DNA from: Propionispira raffinosivorans DSM 20765
Lineage (GTDB): Bacteria; Bacillota; Negativicutes; Selenomonadales; Selenomonadaceae
Assembly: GCF_000381065.1 (NCBI RefSeq)
Contig: NZ_KB905840.1
Span: 1 to 64,000, forward strand
Direction: 5' to 3'
Length of the DNA stretch: 64,000 nucleotides
Each line of letters begins with the position of its first letter. Positions within the stretch are counted from its first letter, which is position 1. The notes under the pieces were generated by a model. It did not search any database. It was not told where the DNA came from and saw only the letters and a program-made list of their open reading frames with translations. Below are positions 38,068 through 46,644 of the stretch, one piece after another. A program made the translations under genes and the position numbers.

Positions 38068-39168
38068 ATGGAAAAATATAATACAATTGTAAATCCTATT
38101 CCAGTACGGACTTGGAACTGGTTGGGGGTTAATGGAACCAAGCTGGAAAATGAAATCCCAGCAATCGGGACCTATAAAAAGCAGCCGCTTAAAACAAGCA
38201 ATCCGGCTGTTTCAATTATAAATCTGGATCAGAACAATCAAGAATATCCGGTTTTAGACGAATTGAATGCAGGGCTAAATGAAGAATTGCAAGAATTTGT
38301 GCAAGTCAATCAAAACAGCGGCTTTTACATTGAAATAGCAGCAAACGATCAGGTGAAAGATCCGATTTTGCTTCAATATGAACTTGATGATCAAGATAAG
38401 ACGCTTGTTGATCAGCATATGATTCTTGCTCGCAAAAACAGTGAAGCCACAATCGTCATTGGCTATCAAGCAGCGGATGAATCCAGAGGATTTCATAATG
38501 GGATTACCAAAGTTTATGCCGAACAAGGTGCCAGCGTTCATTTGATAAAAGTACAAATGTTATCCGAGCAGGATATTCATCTAGATGCCATCAATGTATT
38601 TGTTGAATCGGATGCACAGGTGGATATTACAACGGTTGAGCTTGGTGCAGCACAGGCAATTACAAGCTGTAGGACGAACTTAGCAGGTGATAACAGCACG
38701 GTGCAGGTACAGGCGATTTACTTTGGTGATAAAGAACGCAAATTGGATATGAATTATGTAGTTTCACATAAAGGTAAAAAATCAATCGGGAACATGGAAA
38801 TTCATGGTGCATTGATGGATAAAAGTCAAAAAACATTTAGAGGAACATTAGATTTTCTCAAAGGTTCTCGTGGTGCAATTGGCAATGAAGCGGAAGAAAT
38901 TGTTTTGCTCAGTCCTAACGTGCGAAATCGTTCCGTGCCACTTATGCTTTCGGGTGAATCAGATGTTGAAGGTCATCATGCCGTCAGTATCGGGAAAATG
39001 GATGAAGATAAATTATTTTATCTCATGAGCCGGGGACTTAGTTTGAGTGATGCAGAAAAATTAGTTGTAGAAGCTTCTTTTCAGCCAGCGCTTGATAAAA
39101 TCCCCGTGTCTGAAATCAAAACACAAATTTCGACTTATATTAGGAGGCGGTTGAGCCATGCCGAATGA
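38068..39168 (+). CDS. sufD: Fe-S cluster assembly protein SufD
   Basis: 366 residues, the SufB paralog that completes the scaffold complex. The N-terminal RTWNWLGVNGTKL is typical, and the C-terminus carries GRT-like repeats of the beta-helix followed by GESDVEGHHAVSIGKMDEDKLFYLMSRGLSLSDAEKLVV, including the conserved His implicated in iron entry. It starts 11 bases after sufB and its last 11 bases overlap sufS, indicating translational coupling. Confidence 0.93.
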   Translation: MEKYNTIVNPIPVRTWNWLGVNGTKLENEIPAIGTYKKQPLKTSNPAVSIINLDQNNQEYPVLDELNAGLNEELQEFVQVNQNSGFYIEIAANDQVKDPILLQYELDDQDKTLVDQHMILARKNSEATIVIGYQAADESRGFHNGITKVYAEQGASVHLIKVQMLSEQDIHLDAINVFVESDAQVDITTVELGAAQAITSCRTNLAGDNSTVQVQAIYFGDKERKLDMNYVVSHKGKKSIGNMEIHGALMDKSQKTFRGTLDFLKGSRGAIGNEAEEIVLLSPNVRNRSVPLMLSGESDVEGHHAVSIGKMDEDKLFYLMSRGLSLSDAEKLVVEASFQPALDKIPVSEIKTQISTYIRRRLSHAE

Positions 39169-40384
39169 ATATATAAAAGATTTTCCGATTTTACAAAAAC
39201 CAATGAATGGCAAATCGCTGGTTTACTTAGATAATGGGGCAACAACGCAAAAACCTCTTTCGGTAATTCAAGCGGTTGATGACTATTACACGACATTTAA
39301 TGCCAACCCGCATCGTGGGGCTTATGATTTAAGCGTTAAGGCTACAGAAATCTATGAAGGTGCTCGTGAAACGGTACAAAAATTTATTGGTGCGGCAAAC
39401 TCGTATGAAGTTATTTTTACGAAAAATGCGACAGAATCTTTAAATTTATTAGCCTATAGTTATGGAATGAATTTTATTGAATCTGGCGATGAGATTGTAA
39501 TTTCGATTGCCGAACATCATAGTAATCTTGTGCCATGGCAGCAGGTGGCGAAAGCCAAAGGTGCTACTTTAAAATATATATATCTGGATTCAGTCGGACG
39601 GATTACGCAACAAGAACTTGATGCGAAAATTACTGATAAAACAAAAATTGTTGCGGTAACGCAAGTCTCAAATGTTTTGGGGATTATAAATCCGATCGCT
39701 GATATTGTGAAAAAAGCGCACAGTGTAGGCGCTATAGTGATTGTGGATGGGGCACAAAGTGTACCACATTTTAAAGTTGATGTACAAGCGTTAGATATTG
39801 ATTTTCTTGTTTTTTCCGGTCATAAGATGCTTTCACCAATGGGGATTGGCGTACTTTATGGAAAAGAAGCACTTCTTGATAAAATGCCGCCATTTTTATG
39901 CGGTGGTGATATGATTGATTATGTATGGGAGCAAGAGACGACCTTTGCACCGCTTCCGGCTAAATTTGAAGCTGGTACGCAAAATGTCGGGGGGGCGGCA
40001 GGTCTCGCAGCAGCTATTGAATATATTGGGAAAATTGGCTTTGACAAAATAGAAGCGATTGAAGCGGATTTGATTCAGTATGCCATTCCAAAATTGAAGG
40101 CACTTCCCTATATTACACTTTATGGCAGTGACGATTTATCGGTTAAAACAGGCGTTATTGCTTTTAATGTTGCCGATATACATCCACATGATGTATCGAC
40201 GATCTTAGATGCGGATGGTGTTGCGATTCGTGCCGGTCATCATTGTGCGCATCCATTGATGCAGTATTTAGGTGTGAATGCAACATGCAGGGCGAGTCTT
40301 TATTTTTATAATACACGTGAGGATGTAGATAAGCTGATTGACAGCCTAAGCCGCGTGAGAGGAGTATTAGGTTATGGATCTTAG
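39158..40384 (+). CDS. sufS: Cysteine desulfurase SufS
   Basis: 408 residues, a class II PLP-dependent cysteine desulfurase releasing sulfur as a persulfide. The PLP lysine is in VFSGHKMLSPMG (near 225), and the active-site Cys in RAGHHCAHPLMQYLG (near 365); CRASLYFYNT closes the active site. Its start overlaps the sufD end and its end overlaps sufU, with a GGAGGCGG site just before the ATG. SufU downstream serves as sulfur acceptor. Confidence 0.96.
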   Translation: MPNEYIKDFPILQKPMNGKSLVYLDNGATTQKPLSVIQAVDDYYTTFNANPHRGAYDLSVKATEIYEGARETVQKFIGAANSYEVIFTKNATESLNLLAYSYGMNFIESGDEIVISIAEHHSNLVPWQQVAKAKGATLKYIYLDSVGRITQQELDAKITDKTKIVAVTQVSNVLGIINPIADIVKKAHSVGAIVIVDGAQSVPHFKVDVQALDIDFLVFSGHKMLSPMGIGVLYGKEALLDKMPPFLCGGDMIDYVWEQETTFAPLPAKFEAGTQNVGGAAGLAAAIEYIGKIGFDKIEAIEADLIQYAIPKLKALPYITLYGSDDLSVKTGVIAFNVADIHPHDVSTILDADGVAIRAGHHCAHPLMQYLGVNATCRASLYFYNTREDVDKLIDSLSRVRGVLGYGS

Positions 40385-40805
40385 TGGTGTCTATACAGAA
40401 ATGATTGCCGAGCATAATAAATCGGGTCGTAATAAAAAACATTTAGTGGAACCGACGATTGTGCTAAAGGGACGAAATCCAAGCTGTGGCGATGAAATTT
40501 CTTTGGAACTGAAAGTTTGTAATGGTGTGATTGAAGATGCAGCCTTTACCGGAATTGGTTGTGCCATATCACAGGCATCTACTTCAATGATGATTGATCT
40601 GATTCGTGGACAGAATGTTGAAAAAGCCCAAGAATTCATTGATACATTTTTAGGCATGATTAAACGTGAAATTACGGATGATGATGATTTGGAAATTTTA
40701 GATGAAGCTATTGCTTTAAAAAACATTTCGAATATGCCGGCAAGGGTGAAGTGTGCTGTTTTATCCTGGCATACGCTTGAATCGGCCATTAAAGACGAAA
40801 AATAA
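40374..40805 (+). CDS. sufU: Zinc-dependent sulfurtransferase SufU
   Basis: 143 residues, IscU-like fold. The zinc-binding set is complete: C-containing NPSCGDEISL (near 41), GIGCAISQASTSMM (near 66) and VKCAVLSW (near 128), with Asp43. The 18-21 residue insertion around GQNVEKAQEFIDTFLGM that marks SufU rather than IscU is present. It accepts persulfide from SufS and passes it to SufB. It is the last gene before the suf terminator. Confidence 0.94.
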   Translation: MDLSGVYTEMIAEHNKSGRNKKHLVEPTIVLKGRNPSCGDEISLELKVCNGVIEDAAFTGIGCAISQASTSMMIDLIRGQNVEKAQEFIDTFLGMIKREITDDDDLEILDEAIALKNISNMPARVKCAVLSWHTLESAIKDEK

Positions 40806-40823
40806 TATAAATAGTAAGAAGTG

Positions 40824-40875
40824 TAGGCCATCTTTTATCTGGAATTGAATTCTATATAAAAGATGGCCTATTTTT
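40824..40875 (+). terminator. Terminator of the suf operon
   Basis: A perfect 15-bp stem (40824-40838 with 40856-40870) followed by TTTTTG. The rest of the 309-bp gap to 41113 contains repeat copy 1 of the duplicated upstream block (41000-41040) and a GTATCAAT/ATTGATA palindrome near 41059-41078. Confidence 0.92.
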
Positions 40876-40999
40876 GTTTTAACATACATGTTTTCAAAAG
40901 AAGGTGAAAAGTGATGTTTATTGCCATCATAATACTGCAGGCTTGCTTGTCATTTTTTACGAGTGTCCCTGAATGACTGAAAAATTATGGAACATTCGC

Positions 41000-41040
41000 A
41001 GGATTTTTTGTGTGTGTGAAGAATAATTTATGCAGGGTAC
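41000..41040 (+). repeat. Duplicated upstream block, copy 1
   Basis: A roughly 40-base block, AGGATTTTTT-TGTGTGTG-AGAATAATTTATG-AGG, which recurs at 41749-41790 with about 90% identity ahead of the second paralog. It may hold the promoter of each gene. It shows that the duplication unit covered more than the coding region. Confidence 0.7.
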
Positions 41041-41113
41041 AAAAACTAGAATTATCTGTGTATCAATGGATTGATATACATCTCTAGTCAATATCATGGA
41101 GGAGGACGATATT

Positions 41114-41722
41114 ATGTATATTACCAAAACAAGCACGGCACGTATATTTCAACAGACGCTGCAAACGAGTCGGCAAAAGGCTGATGCCGCAGTTGTTGCA
41201 GTGAATGACAGCGAAAATGAAGCTTCGAATGACTTTGGCATGCCTTATAAACAAGTGTATGGACTGGATATCAAATTAAAGAGTTCGCAGCGTTACTTAA
41301 AAAGTACGCAAAAAGATCTGGAATCAATGAAGAAGCAGGATCATGAAATGTCCTTATATGGTCCTGTATTGGATGAAACAAAGGCTCTGCGAACGAAAAG
41401 AGAAGATGTCTTGACAAAACAAGTTGATACGTATACAAAAGATATCAAAGACACGGAAGATTCATTAAGGACAGCTGTGAAAAATATAGATGCTGGGGCC
41501 GTCGCGGAGATTTCAGAGTTGGCGGATAAAGACGTGGCGAGAATGTTTGGGGAAAAAGTCGTAGATGATGGGGTAACGATTGATGCAATTATCGCTAAAT
41601 ATTATAAAAAACATCAGGCAGGTCAAAACGCCATGCTCAGCTTACTGCCGAGTACGGCAACTGCTCATGATTCGGGCAGGGGCGGAAGTTCTGTGCCACA
41701 TAATTTAGATTGTACGGTATGA
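41114..41722 (+). CDS. Unrecognised protein, tandem paralog 1, C-terminal DCTV
   Basis: 202 residues from ATG 41114 (GGAGGAGG eight bases upstream). I do not recognise the family. It begins MYITKTSTARIFQQ. A hydrophilic, probably coiled-coil middle (LKSSQRYLKSTQKDLESMKKQD) leads to LYGPVLDETKALR, KQVDTYTKDIKD, and ADKDVARMFGEKVVDDG-TIDAIIAKYY. It ends NLDCTV, the Cys being four from the end and the only cysteine. No signal peptide or membrane segment. About two-thirds identical to the next gene, with ends and centre most conserved. Confidence 0.8.
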   Translation: MYITKTSTARIFQQTLQTSRQKADAAVVAVNDSENEASNDFGMPYKQVYGLDIKLKSSQRYLKSTQKDLESMKKQDHEMSLYGPVLDETKALRTKREDVLTKQVDTYTKDIKDTEDSLRTAVKNIDAGAVAEISELADKDVARMFGEKVVDDGVTIDAIIAKYYKKHQAGQNAMLSLLPSTATAHDSGRGGSSVPHNLDCTV

Positions 41723-41748
41723 TTTTAAGTTTAGGAGGTTTCACAGGA

Positions 41749-41790
41749 TTTTTTTTGTGTGTGGAGAATAATTTATGTAGGATGTAAGAG
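41749..41790 (+). repeat. Duplicated upstream block, copy 2
   Basis: Matches 41000-41040 with a few substitutions and one or two extra T. It begins 27 bases after the stop of paralog 1 and ends 30 bases before the start of paralog 2, so the second gene could have its own promoter. No terminator is seen between the paralogs. Confidence 0.7.
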
Positions 41791-41819
41791 ATATAAATAT
41801 CATGGCGGAGGAAGCGGGT

Positions 41820-42434
41820 ATGAATATTAGTAAAACGAGTACGGCAAGTGTATTTCAGCCGTATTTACAAAAAAGTGGAACCGGTCAAACGCAGGTTGCC
41901 AGTGAACGGGATACGGCAACGATAAGTGCCGCGGCAAGAGATGAGGATGCCTACACGAAATTTGGAAATTCATTTAAACAGGTATTTGGTTTAAATATAA
42001 AACTAAAGAGTTCACAGCGCTATCTGGTAAGTGCAAAAAAAGACTTAGAATCTATGAAAAAACAAGATACAGAATTTGCTCTTTATGGTCCAGTATCTGA
42101 TGAAACACAGGCGCTTCGCGATAAAAAAGAAGATGCTTTGAGTAAGCAAGTGGATACCTATACGAAAGATATCAAAGACTCACAAGATGCTCTAGGTGAA
42201 GCGGCGAAAACGATTAATTCTTCAGCGGTGGATGAAATTGAACAACTTGCAGATAAAACTGTGGCAAGAATGTTTGGCGAAAAAGTAAAGGATGATGGTA
42301 CAACGATTGATTCAATTATTGACAAGTATTATCAACAAAAGCAAGATAGTATGGCATCTATGCTGAATTCTTTGCCAGATGCAAAAAGTTCTATTATACC
42401 AACAACGACACATACAATTGATTGTTCTGTATAA
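41820..42434 (+). CDS. Unrecognised protein, tandem paralog 2, C-terminal DCSV
   Basis: 204 residues from ATG 41820 with GGCGGAGGAAG upstream. It is collinear with paralog 1: MNISKTSTASVFQP, FKQVFGLNIKLKSSQRYL, DLESMKKQDTEFALYGPVSDET, SKQVDTYTKDIKDSQ, ADKTVARMFGEKVKDDGTTID and a final TIDCSV. Divergence is greatest at residues 15-40 and in the Ser/Thr-rich stretch before the C-terminus. The single cysteine at position -4 is kept. Function unknown; retention of both ends suggests they contact partners or are processed. Confidence 0.8.
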   Translation: MNISKTSTASVFQPYLQKSGTGQTQVASERDTATISAAARDEDAYTKFGNSFKQVFGLNIKLKSSQRYLVSAKKDLESMKKQDTEFALYGPVSDETQALRDKKEDALSKQVDTYTKDIKDSQDALGEAAKTINSSAVDEIEQLADKTVARMFGEKVKDDGTTIDSIIDKYYQQKQDSMASMLNSLPDAKSSIIPTTTHTIDCSV

Positions 42435-42498
42435 AGAATTTTGTCTTGTCGGTTTTAGTTAACAAATTGCTTAAAAAAATTTTGTAAATAAGAAAGAT

Positions 42499-42542
42499 AA
42501 TTGGATTGTTTATGTTGAGGCATAGAAACAATCCAATTTTTC
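42499..42542 (+). terminator. Terminator after the tandem paralogs
   Basis: A 13-bp stem AATTGGATTGTTT (42499-42511) with AAACAATCCAATT (42526-42538), followed by T. Confidence 0.9.
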
Positions 42543-42661
42543 TATTTTGTTCATACTGTTTGTGAGATATGATGGAATAAAAGCATATGTTTTGTATAAA
42601 AATAAAAAAAGCCTGTTTTTGTCTATATCTATATGAAATATCATAGTATAATGAAAGTAGC

Positions 42662-42704
42662 AACGATGCTTTTCGGACGGGAGTCTGAGAGTATCGTTTT
42701 TTTT
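42662..42704 (+). terminator. Leader terminator just upstream of the MerR-type gene
   Basis: AACGAT (42662-42667) pairs with ATCGTT (42693-42698), with an inner TC-GAC/GTC-GA stem, and runs into eight T. A TATAAT at 42647-42652 lies just before it, so the transcript would start almost at the hairpin. Either it attenuates the regulator gene or it ends a very short RNA. Confidence 0.6.
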
Positions 42705-42745
42705 GTAAATTTAAAGTGTGAAGTCAATTAGGGAGGGTATTTGAT

Positions 42746-43549
42746 ATGAAAGAATTATATTCGATTGGAGATACCGCAAGAATTATGGGTATTTCAGTGC
42801 AGTCGCTGCGTAATTATTCGAATTTAAAATTATTGGAACCCCAGCATATCGATTATGAAACGGGTTACCGATACTATTCTTTCAAACAATTTCATTATAT
42901 TGATCGGATCAAATATTTAAGAAAATTAGGCCTTTCCTTAACGGAAATTGACGAGATTTTAAAAGATGGAAAAACGGATAAAATACTGTCCTACCTCGAA
43001 ATTCAAAAAGAAAGACTTGCCCGAGAATTAGCGGAGATCGAAGATACCTATGATGATATTCGTTGGTATATCGATTATTTCAAGTATTTGGACCGGCATC
43101 ATTTTGATAATATACCCTATGTGTCTTCTTTTGCAACTCGTTATTTGATGTATGTAGATTATTTGCCGGATGATACGGTTGAAAGTGTTGAAACACGACT
43201 GGCGAAATTGAAAAGTCGTGAAAATTTGAAACATAGACGACAATACGGCTATATAGCTGATTTTCATAATTTAATAAATAAAAAATTTGTTCCAAATAAA
43301 TATTTTATTTATTTAAAAGAAAAACCATTGGTAGATGCACCATGGCTTATGGAATTGCCGGCGGGAGAATATATGTGCTTTCGCGGGAAAATCCGTACGG
43401 ATGATTGGAATCCTGATTTTGTTGCTGAATATTTTAAGAATTATGCAAAGCCGAGTTATATCATAGCCAATGAATATGAGGATAATCTAGTCGAATATCA
43501 TGCTTGTCCTTATGAGGTGCAGATTTTTCTCAATGATTTAAGGGAATAA
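42746..43549 (+). CDS. MerR family transcriptional regulator
   Basis: 267 residues. The N-terminal winged helix (YSIGDTARIMGISVQSLRNYSNLKLLEP, GYRYYSFKQFHYIDRIKYLRKLGLSLTEID) and a long dimerisation helix (70-115) are clear. The C-terminal 150 residues resemble the GyrI-like effector domains of BmrR-type members. A 19-bp-spacer promoter, the DNA signature of MerR activators, lies just downstream at 43564 and drives the sulfur-amino-acid genes. This makes it their likely activator. RBS AGGGAGGG precedes the ATG. Confidence 0.88.
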   Translation: MKELYSIGDTARIMGISVQSLRNYSNLKLLEPQHIDYETGYRYYSFKQFHYIDRIKYLRKLGLSLTEIDEILKDGKTDKILSYLEIQKERLARELAEIEDTYDDIRWYIDYFKYLDRHHFDNIPYVSSFATRYLMYVDYLPDDTVESVETRLAKLKSRENLKHRRQYGYIADFHNLINKKFVPNKYFIYLKEKPLVDAPWLMELPAGEYMCFRGKIRTDDWNPDFVAEYFKNYAKPSYIIANEYEDNLVEYHACPYEVQIFLNDLRE

Positions 43550-43563
43550 TGCCAAATGAAGGG

Positions 43564-43594
43564 TTGACTCTATATCAAATATAGACTATACAAT
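43564..43594 (+). promoter_or_regulatory. MerR-type promoter of the sulfur-amino-acid genes
   Basis: TTGACT (43564-43569) and TACAAT (43589-43594) are separated by 19 bp, too long for ordinary sigma-70 promoters and characteristic of MerR-activated ones. The spacer contains the dyad CTATAT-CAA-ATATAG. The transcript then has a TTGAGTCATT/AATGGCTCAA hairpin (about 43623-43650) before the start of the first lyase gene. Confidence 0.8.
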
Positions 43595-43690
43595 GACATC
43601 GTCCAAAGGCGGATATTCAGGTTTGAGTCATTTTACATTGAATGGCTCAAGAGTATGTGTCTTTGGTTATTTGATATGGAGGGATTCTTG

Positions 43691-44887
43691 ATGGATAAAA
43701 AAATGCAATTCAGTGAAGCAACAGGTCTTTTGTATGAAGGCGAAACGATAAAGGGAAATGAACTTAAAGCAGAATCTTTCCCTATTTTTTTAACGACAGC
43801 ATTCACTATGGGGGATTTAGAGGATGTACAAAACACATATGATGAAAAAGGTTACACGTATATTAGAACTCGCAACCCGAATCGAAATGCACTCGGTGAA
43901 GTAATTTCTTATCTGGAAAAAGGAAAATATACTTTGATTTTTTCTTCAGGAATGGGCGCTATTACAACAACATTTTTTTCACTTTTAAAACCTGGTGATC
44001 ATTTTTTAGCGAATACGAATATTTATGGTGAAACCTTTGATGCCATTAATTTACTTTTAAGAGACTATGGAATTGCGGTTGATTATGTTGATTTTGGTGA
44101 TTTGGCTGCCGTTGCCGCAGCGATTCGGCCACAAACAAAAATGATTTATACGGAAGTTGTTAGTAATCCAACCGATCATTTAGCCGATATTGAAGCTTTA
44201 GCAAAACTTGCCCATCAGGCTGGGGCCTTACTGATGATTGATAATACGTTTACAACACCGATTGCAGTTAAGCCGTTAGTGCTCGGTGCCGATATTGTCA
44301 TTCATAGTTTAACGAAGTATATAAATGGGCATAGTGATGCTTTGGCAGGATCTATTACGCTGAAAGATGAGGCAGTTTTTCAAAAAATCCATACAATTCG
44401 CATGCTTACAGGGACATCGGGGTGTCCTTTCAGTGCTTGGCTTGTTTATCGAGGAATTCATACGTTGGATTTGCGGGTGCGTAAACAAATGGAAAATGCT
44501 GCCTTGCTGGCGGAATTCTTAGAAAGTCATCCCGCTGTACTTGCGACGAATCATCCATCGTTAATTTCTCATCCACAAGCAGAGCTAGCGGCGCGACTTT
44601 TTAAAAATGCAAAAAGCATGACGGGGATGCTTAGTTTTGAAATGCCAAATGATGAAGAAAAAATAAATGCTTTTATGAATCGGCTCCATTTGGCACATTA
44701 TGCACCGACTCTAGGGGGAATTCGCACGACACTTTCGCATCCGTTACATTCTTCGCATCATCATGTACCAAAAGAAGAACTGAAAAAAATGGGTATTTCC
44801 TATGGACTTATGCGAGTTTCGGTAGGAATTGAAGACAGTGAAGATTTGATTGCTGATTTCAAACAAGCATTAGCCGTATTTGAATAA
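43691..44887 (+). CDS. Cys/Met metabolism PLP enzyme, methionine gamma-lyase type (1)
   Basis: 398 residues of the trans-sulfuration family. The PLP lysine is in VIHSLTKYINGHSDALAG (near 210). TRNPNRNALGEVISYLEKG, SSGMGAITTTFFSLLKPGD and the Asp in MIDNTFTTP support cofactor binding. Gamma-lyases degrade methionine or cystathionine to a 2-oxo acid, ammonia and a thiol; family members cannot be separated by eye. The start is ATG 43691 after GGAGGG. It is the first gene behind the MerR-type promoter. A second, related enzyme is encoded at 48964. Confidence 0.88.
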   Translation: MDKKMQFSEATGLLYEGETIKGNELKAESFPIFLTTAFTMGDLEDVQNTYDEKGYTYIRTRNPNRNALGEVISYLEKGKYTLIFSSGMGAITTTFFSLLKPGDHFLANTNIYGETFDAINLLLRDYGIAVDYVDFGDLAAVAAAIRPQTKMIYTEVVSNPTDHLADIEALAKLAHQAGALLMIDNTFTTPIAVKPLVLGADIVIHSLTKYINGHSDALAGSITLKDEAVFQKIHTIRMLTGTSGCPFSAWLVYRGIHTLDLRVRKQMENAALLAEFLESHPAVLATNHPSLISHPQAELAARLFKNAKSMTGMLSFEMPNDEEKINAFMNRLHLAHYAPTLGGIRTTLSHPLHSSHHHVPKEELKKMGISYGLMRVSVGIEDSEDLIADFKQALAVFE

Positions 44888-44914
44888 GTCGTATGAATAG
44901 AGGGGGCAGTGGCA

Positions 44915-45646
44915 ATGGAAGCGATAGAGATTAGAATTGAACGTATTATTAAAGAAATTCTTTTGCCCCATCAAGATTTTTTTCGTGAGCCGATTATAGG
45001 TTATGCAGCGGCGAATGATCCTTTATATGATAAGTTGAGCCAAATTTTACAAGCAAAGCATTATCATCCAAGAGAAATACTGCCTCATGCGCAAACGGTA
45101 GTGGTTTATTTTATTCCTCATTCGCTGGCTGTGATAAGAAAAATCAAAGGAAGACAAAAGATTGTAAAAGAATGGTCAGAAAATTATACCTTAGCTAATC
45201 GAGTTTTGTCTGAAATTGGTGAGCAATTGAAATTGGATTTACAGACATATGGTGTTGAGTCGGCAACCGAACCACCGATTGGTAACTATGATACGATTGA
45301 ACTGACAACAAGTTGGTCACATAAAGCATCTGCAGTTATTGCCGGAATCGGAACATTTGGGTTGAACCATCTGGTGATAACTCGCAGCGGCACCGCTGGA
45401 AGATTCGGCAGTATCATTATTGATGCGACGATTCGTCCAACGGAGCGACCGACACAATCTTATTGTTTGTATTATAAGACGGGGCAATGCAAAGTGTGTG
45501 TGGAAAAGTGTCCGAGTGGTGCTCTACTTGAACAAAGCTTTGACCGGTTTCGCTGTAATGCCTATTTAGACGGGAAAAATATCCATGAATTACAGCAAGG
45601 GTGTGGTATGTGTAGTTCGGGGCCCTGCGCAAGCAAAGGGTTTTAG
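44915..45646 (+). CDS. Epoxyqueuosine-reductase-like 4Fe-4S protein
   Basis: 243 residues resembling the QueG N-terminal and ferredoxin modules but shorter. The C-terminal iron-sulfur region reads GQCKVCVEKCPSGALL, then FRCNAYLDG and GCGMCSSGPCASKGF, enough cysteines for two 4Fe-4S clusters. HYHPREILPHAQTVVVYFIPHS and ASAVIAGIGTFGLNHLVIT match the family. It probably reduces a small molecule with a corrinoid or similar cofactor; the role in this cluster is unknown. The start is ATG 44915 with GAGGGGG upstream. Confidence 0.78.
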   Translation: MEAIEIRIERIIKEILLPHQDFFREPIIGYAAANDPLYDKLSQILQAKHYHPREILPHAQTVVVYFIPHSLAVIRKIKGRQKIVKEWSENYTLANRVLSEIGEQLKLDLQTYGVESATEPPIGNYDTIELTTSWSHKASAVIAGIGTFGLNHLVITRSGTAGRFGSIIIDATIRPTERPTQSYCLYYKTGQCKVCVEKCPSGALLEQSFDRFRCNAYLDGKNIHELQQGCGMCSSGPCASKGF

Positions 45647-45668
45647 TAAAATGGCAGGTGAAATAAAG

Positions 45669-46439
45669 ATGAGTGTATATACAGATCGATCCCATGAGGC
45701 GGCCCTCCGTCAGACATTATATTGGCAGGCAAAAAAACCGGAGACATCAGCAGATATTTTTCAGTATGGAGAGTACTTATTTGGCTTAAAAGATTATAGA
45801 AACGCTGTTTTGCAGTATGTAAAAGCAGCAAAGCTAGGGAATATATCAGCTATGTATACCTTGGCATATTGTATGAAAATGCAGCAAGGCTGTGCAGCAA
45901 ATCCGGTGGATGAAGCTAGATTGTTTCGCGAGGTTATTGAAAATGACTTGATGAGTGATGAGAAAAAAGCCGCATATCGTTTAGGAATGTGTTATACCTA
46001 TGGTTTTGGCACGGCGATAGATATGGGGAAAGGATTTTCTTATTTTCAAAAGATCAGCGCAACAGATGGTCATGCCATGTATGAACTTGGTCTGTTTTAC
46101 AAGCTGGGTAAAAATGGAGTGGTTGTTGACTTGGAGCAAGCTGAAAAATATTTTCGGCAGGCCTATGATGCTGATTGTGAGCAGGCAATTTTTGACTTGT
46201 ATGAAATATTTTCCGAAGAGTTTTTAAACTTTCCTTATAAAAGGGAACTAACGCAGGCCTATGCTTTTAAACTTGGTCGCTTGTTGCGAGTGGCAGAAGT
46301 CAATCCGTCTAAAGATGCCTTAAATAGATTGGCGGAGTTTTATCAAAAAGGTTTCCCTGGGGATGATTTGGTAAATATAAAGAAATTTAGGTGTTTAGCG
46401 GATTCTTATCGGCAACAAGCAGATAGTTTTGTTGATTAA
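45669..46439 (+). CDS. Sel1-like repeat protein
   Basis: 256 residues built from Sel1-type TPR repeats: AAKLGNISAMYTLAYCMKMQQGC, AAYRLGMCYTYGFGTAIDMGKGFSYF, GHAMYELGLFYKLGKNGVVVDLEQAEKYF and a less regular final unit. Such solenoids mediate protein-protein contacts. No signal peptide. The start is ATG 45669 with AGGTGA eight bases upstream, 22 bases after the QueG-like gene, so it is co-transcribed. The terminator at 46527 ends this unit. Confidence 0.8.
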   Translation: MSVYTDRSHEAALRQTLYWQAKKPETSADIFQYGEYLFGLKDYRNAVLQYVKAAKLGNISAMYTLAYCMKMQQGCAANPVDEARLFREVIENDLMSDEKKAAYRLGMCYTYGFGTAIDMGKGFSYFQKISATDGHAMYELGLFYKLGKNGVVVDLEQAEKYFRQAYDADCEQAIFDLYEIFSEEFLNFPYKRELTQAYAFKLGRLLRVAEVNPSKDALNRLAEFYQKGFPGDDLVNIKKFRCLADSYRQQADSFVD

Positions 46440-46526
46440 ATTATGCTGTTTAGAGTAAAGCGCGTATTGACTTTATGCTCGGTATAGAGTTTATAATGAA
46501 GAAAAATCACATATAGGATTCCAATG

Positions 46527-46574
46527 AAAACAAAGGTGTTTTTACTAACAAGTAGAGGACCTTTGTTTTTTTTT
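46527..46574 (+). terminator. Terminator between the Sel1 gene and the ABC operon
   Basis: AAAACAAAGGT (46527-46537) pairs with ACCTTTGTTTT (46559-46569), followed by further T. Confidence 0.85.
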
Positions 46575-46644
46575 ATATCTAAATACAAATGAAAATTGAC
46601 GGTGTTTATATTGGAAAATCGAAAGAGAAAGAGAGTGTTTACTT

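Noticed and set aside
41700-41722. Eukaryotic-type CaaX prenylation of the DCTV/DCSV tails
   Set aside because: Bacteria lack protein prenyltransferases for their own proteins; the tail is recorded only as an unexplained conserved C-terminus.
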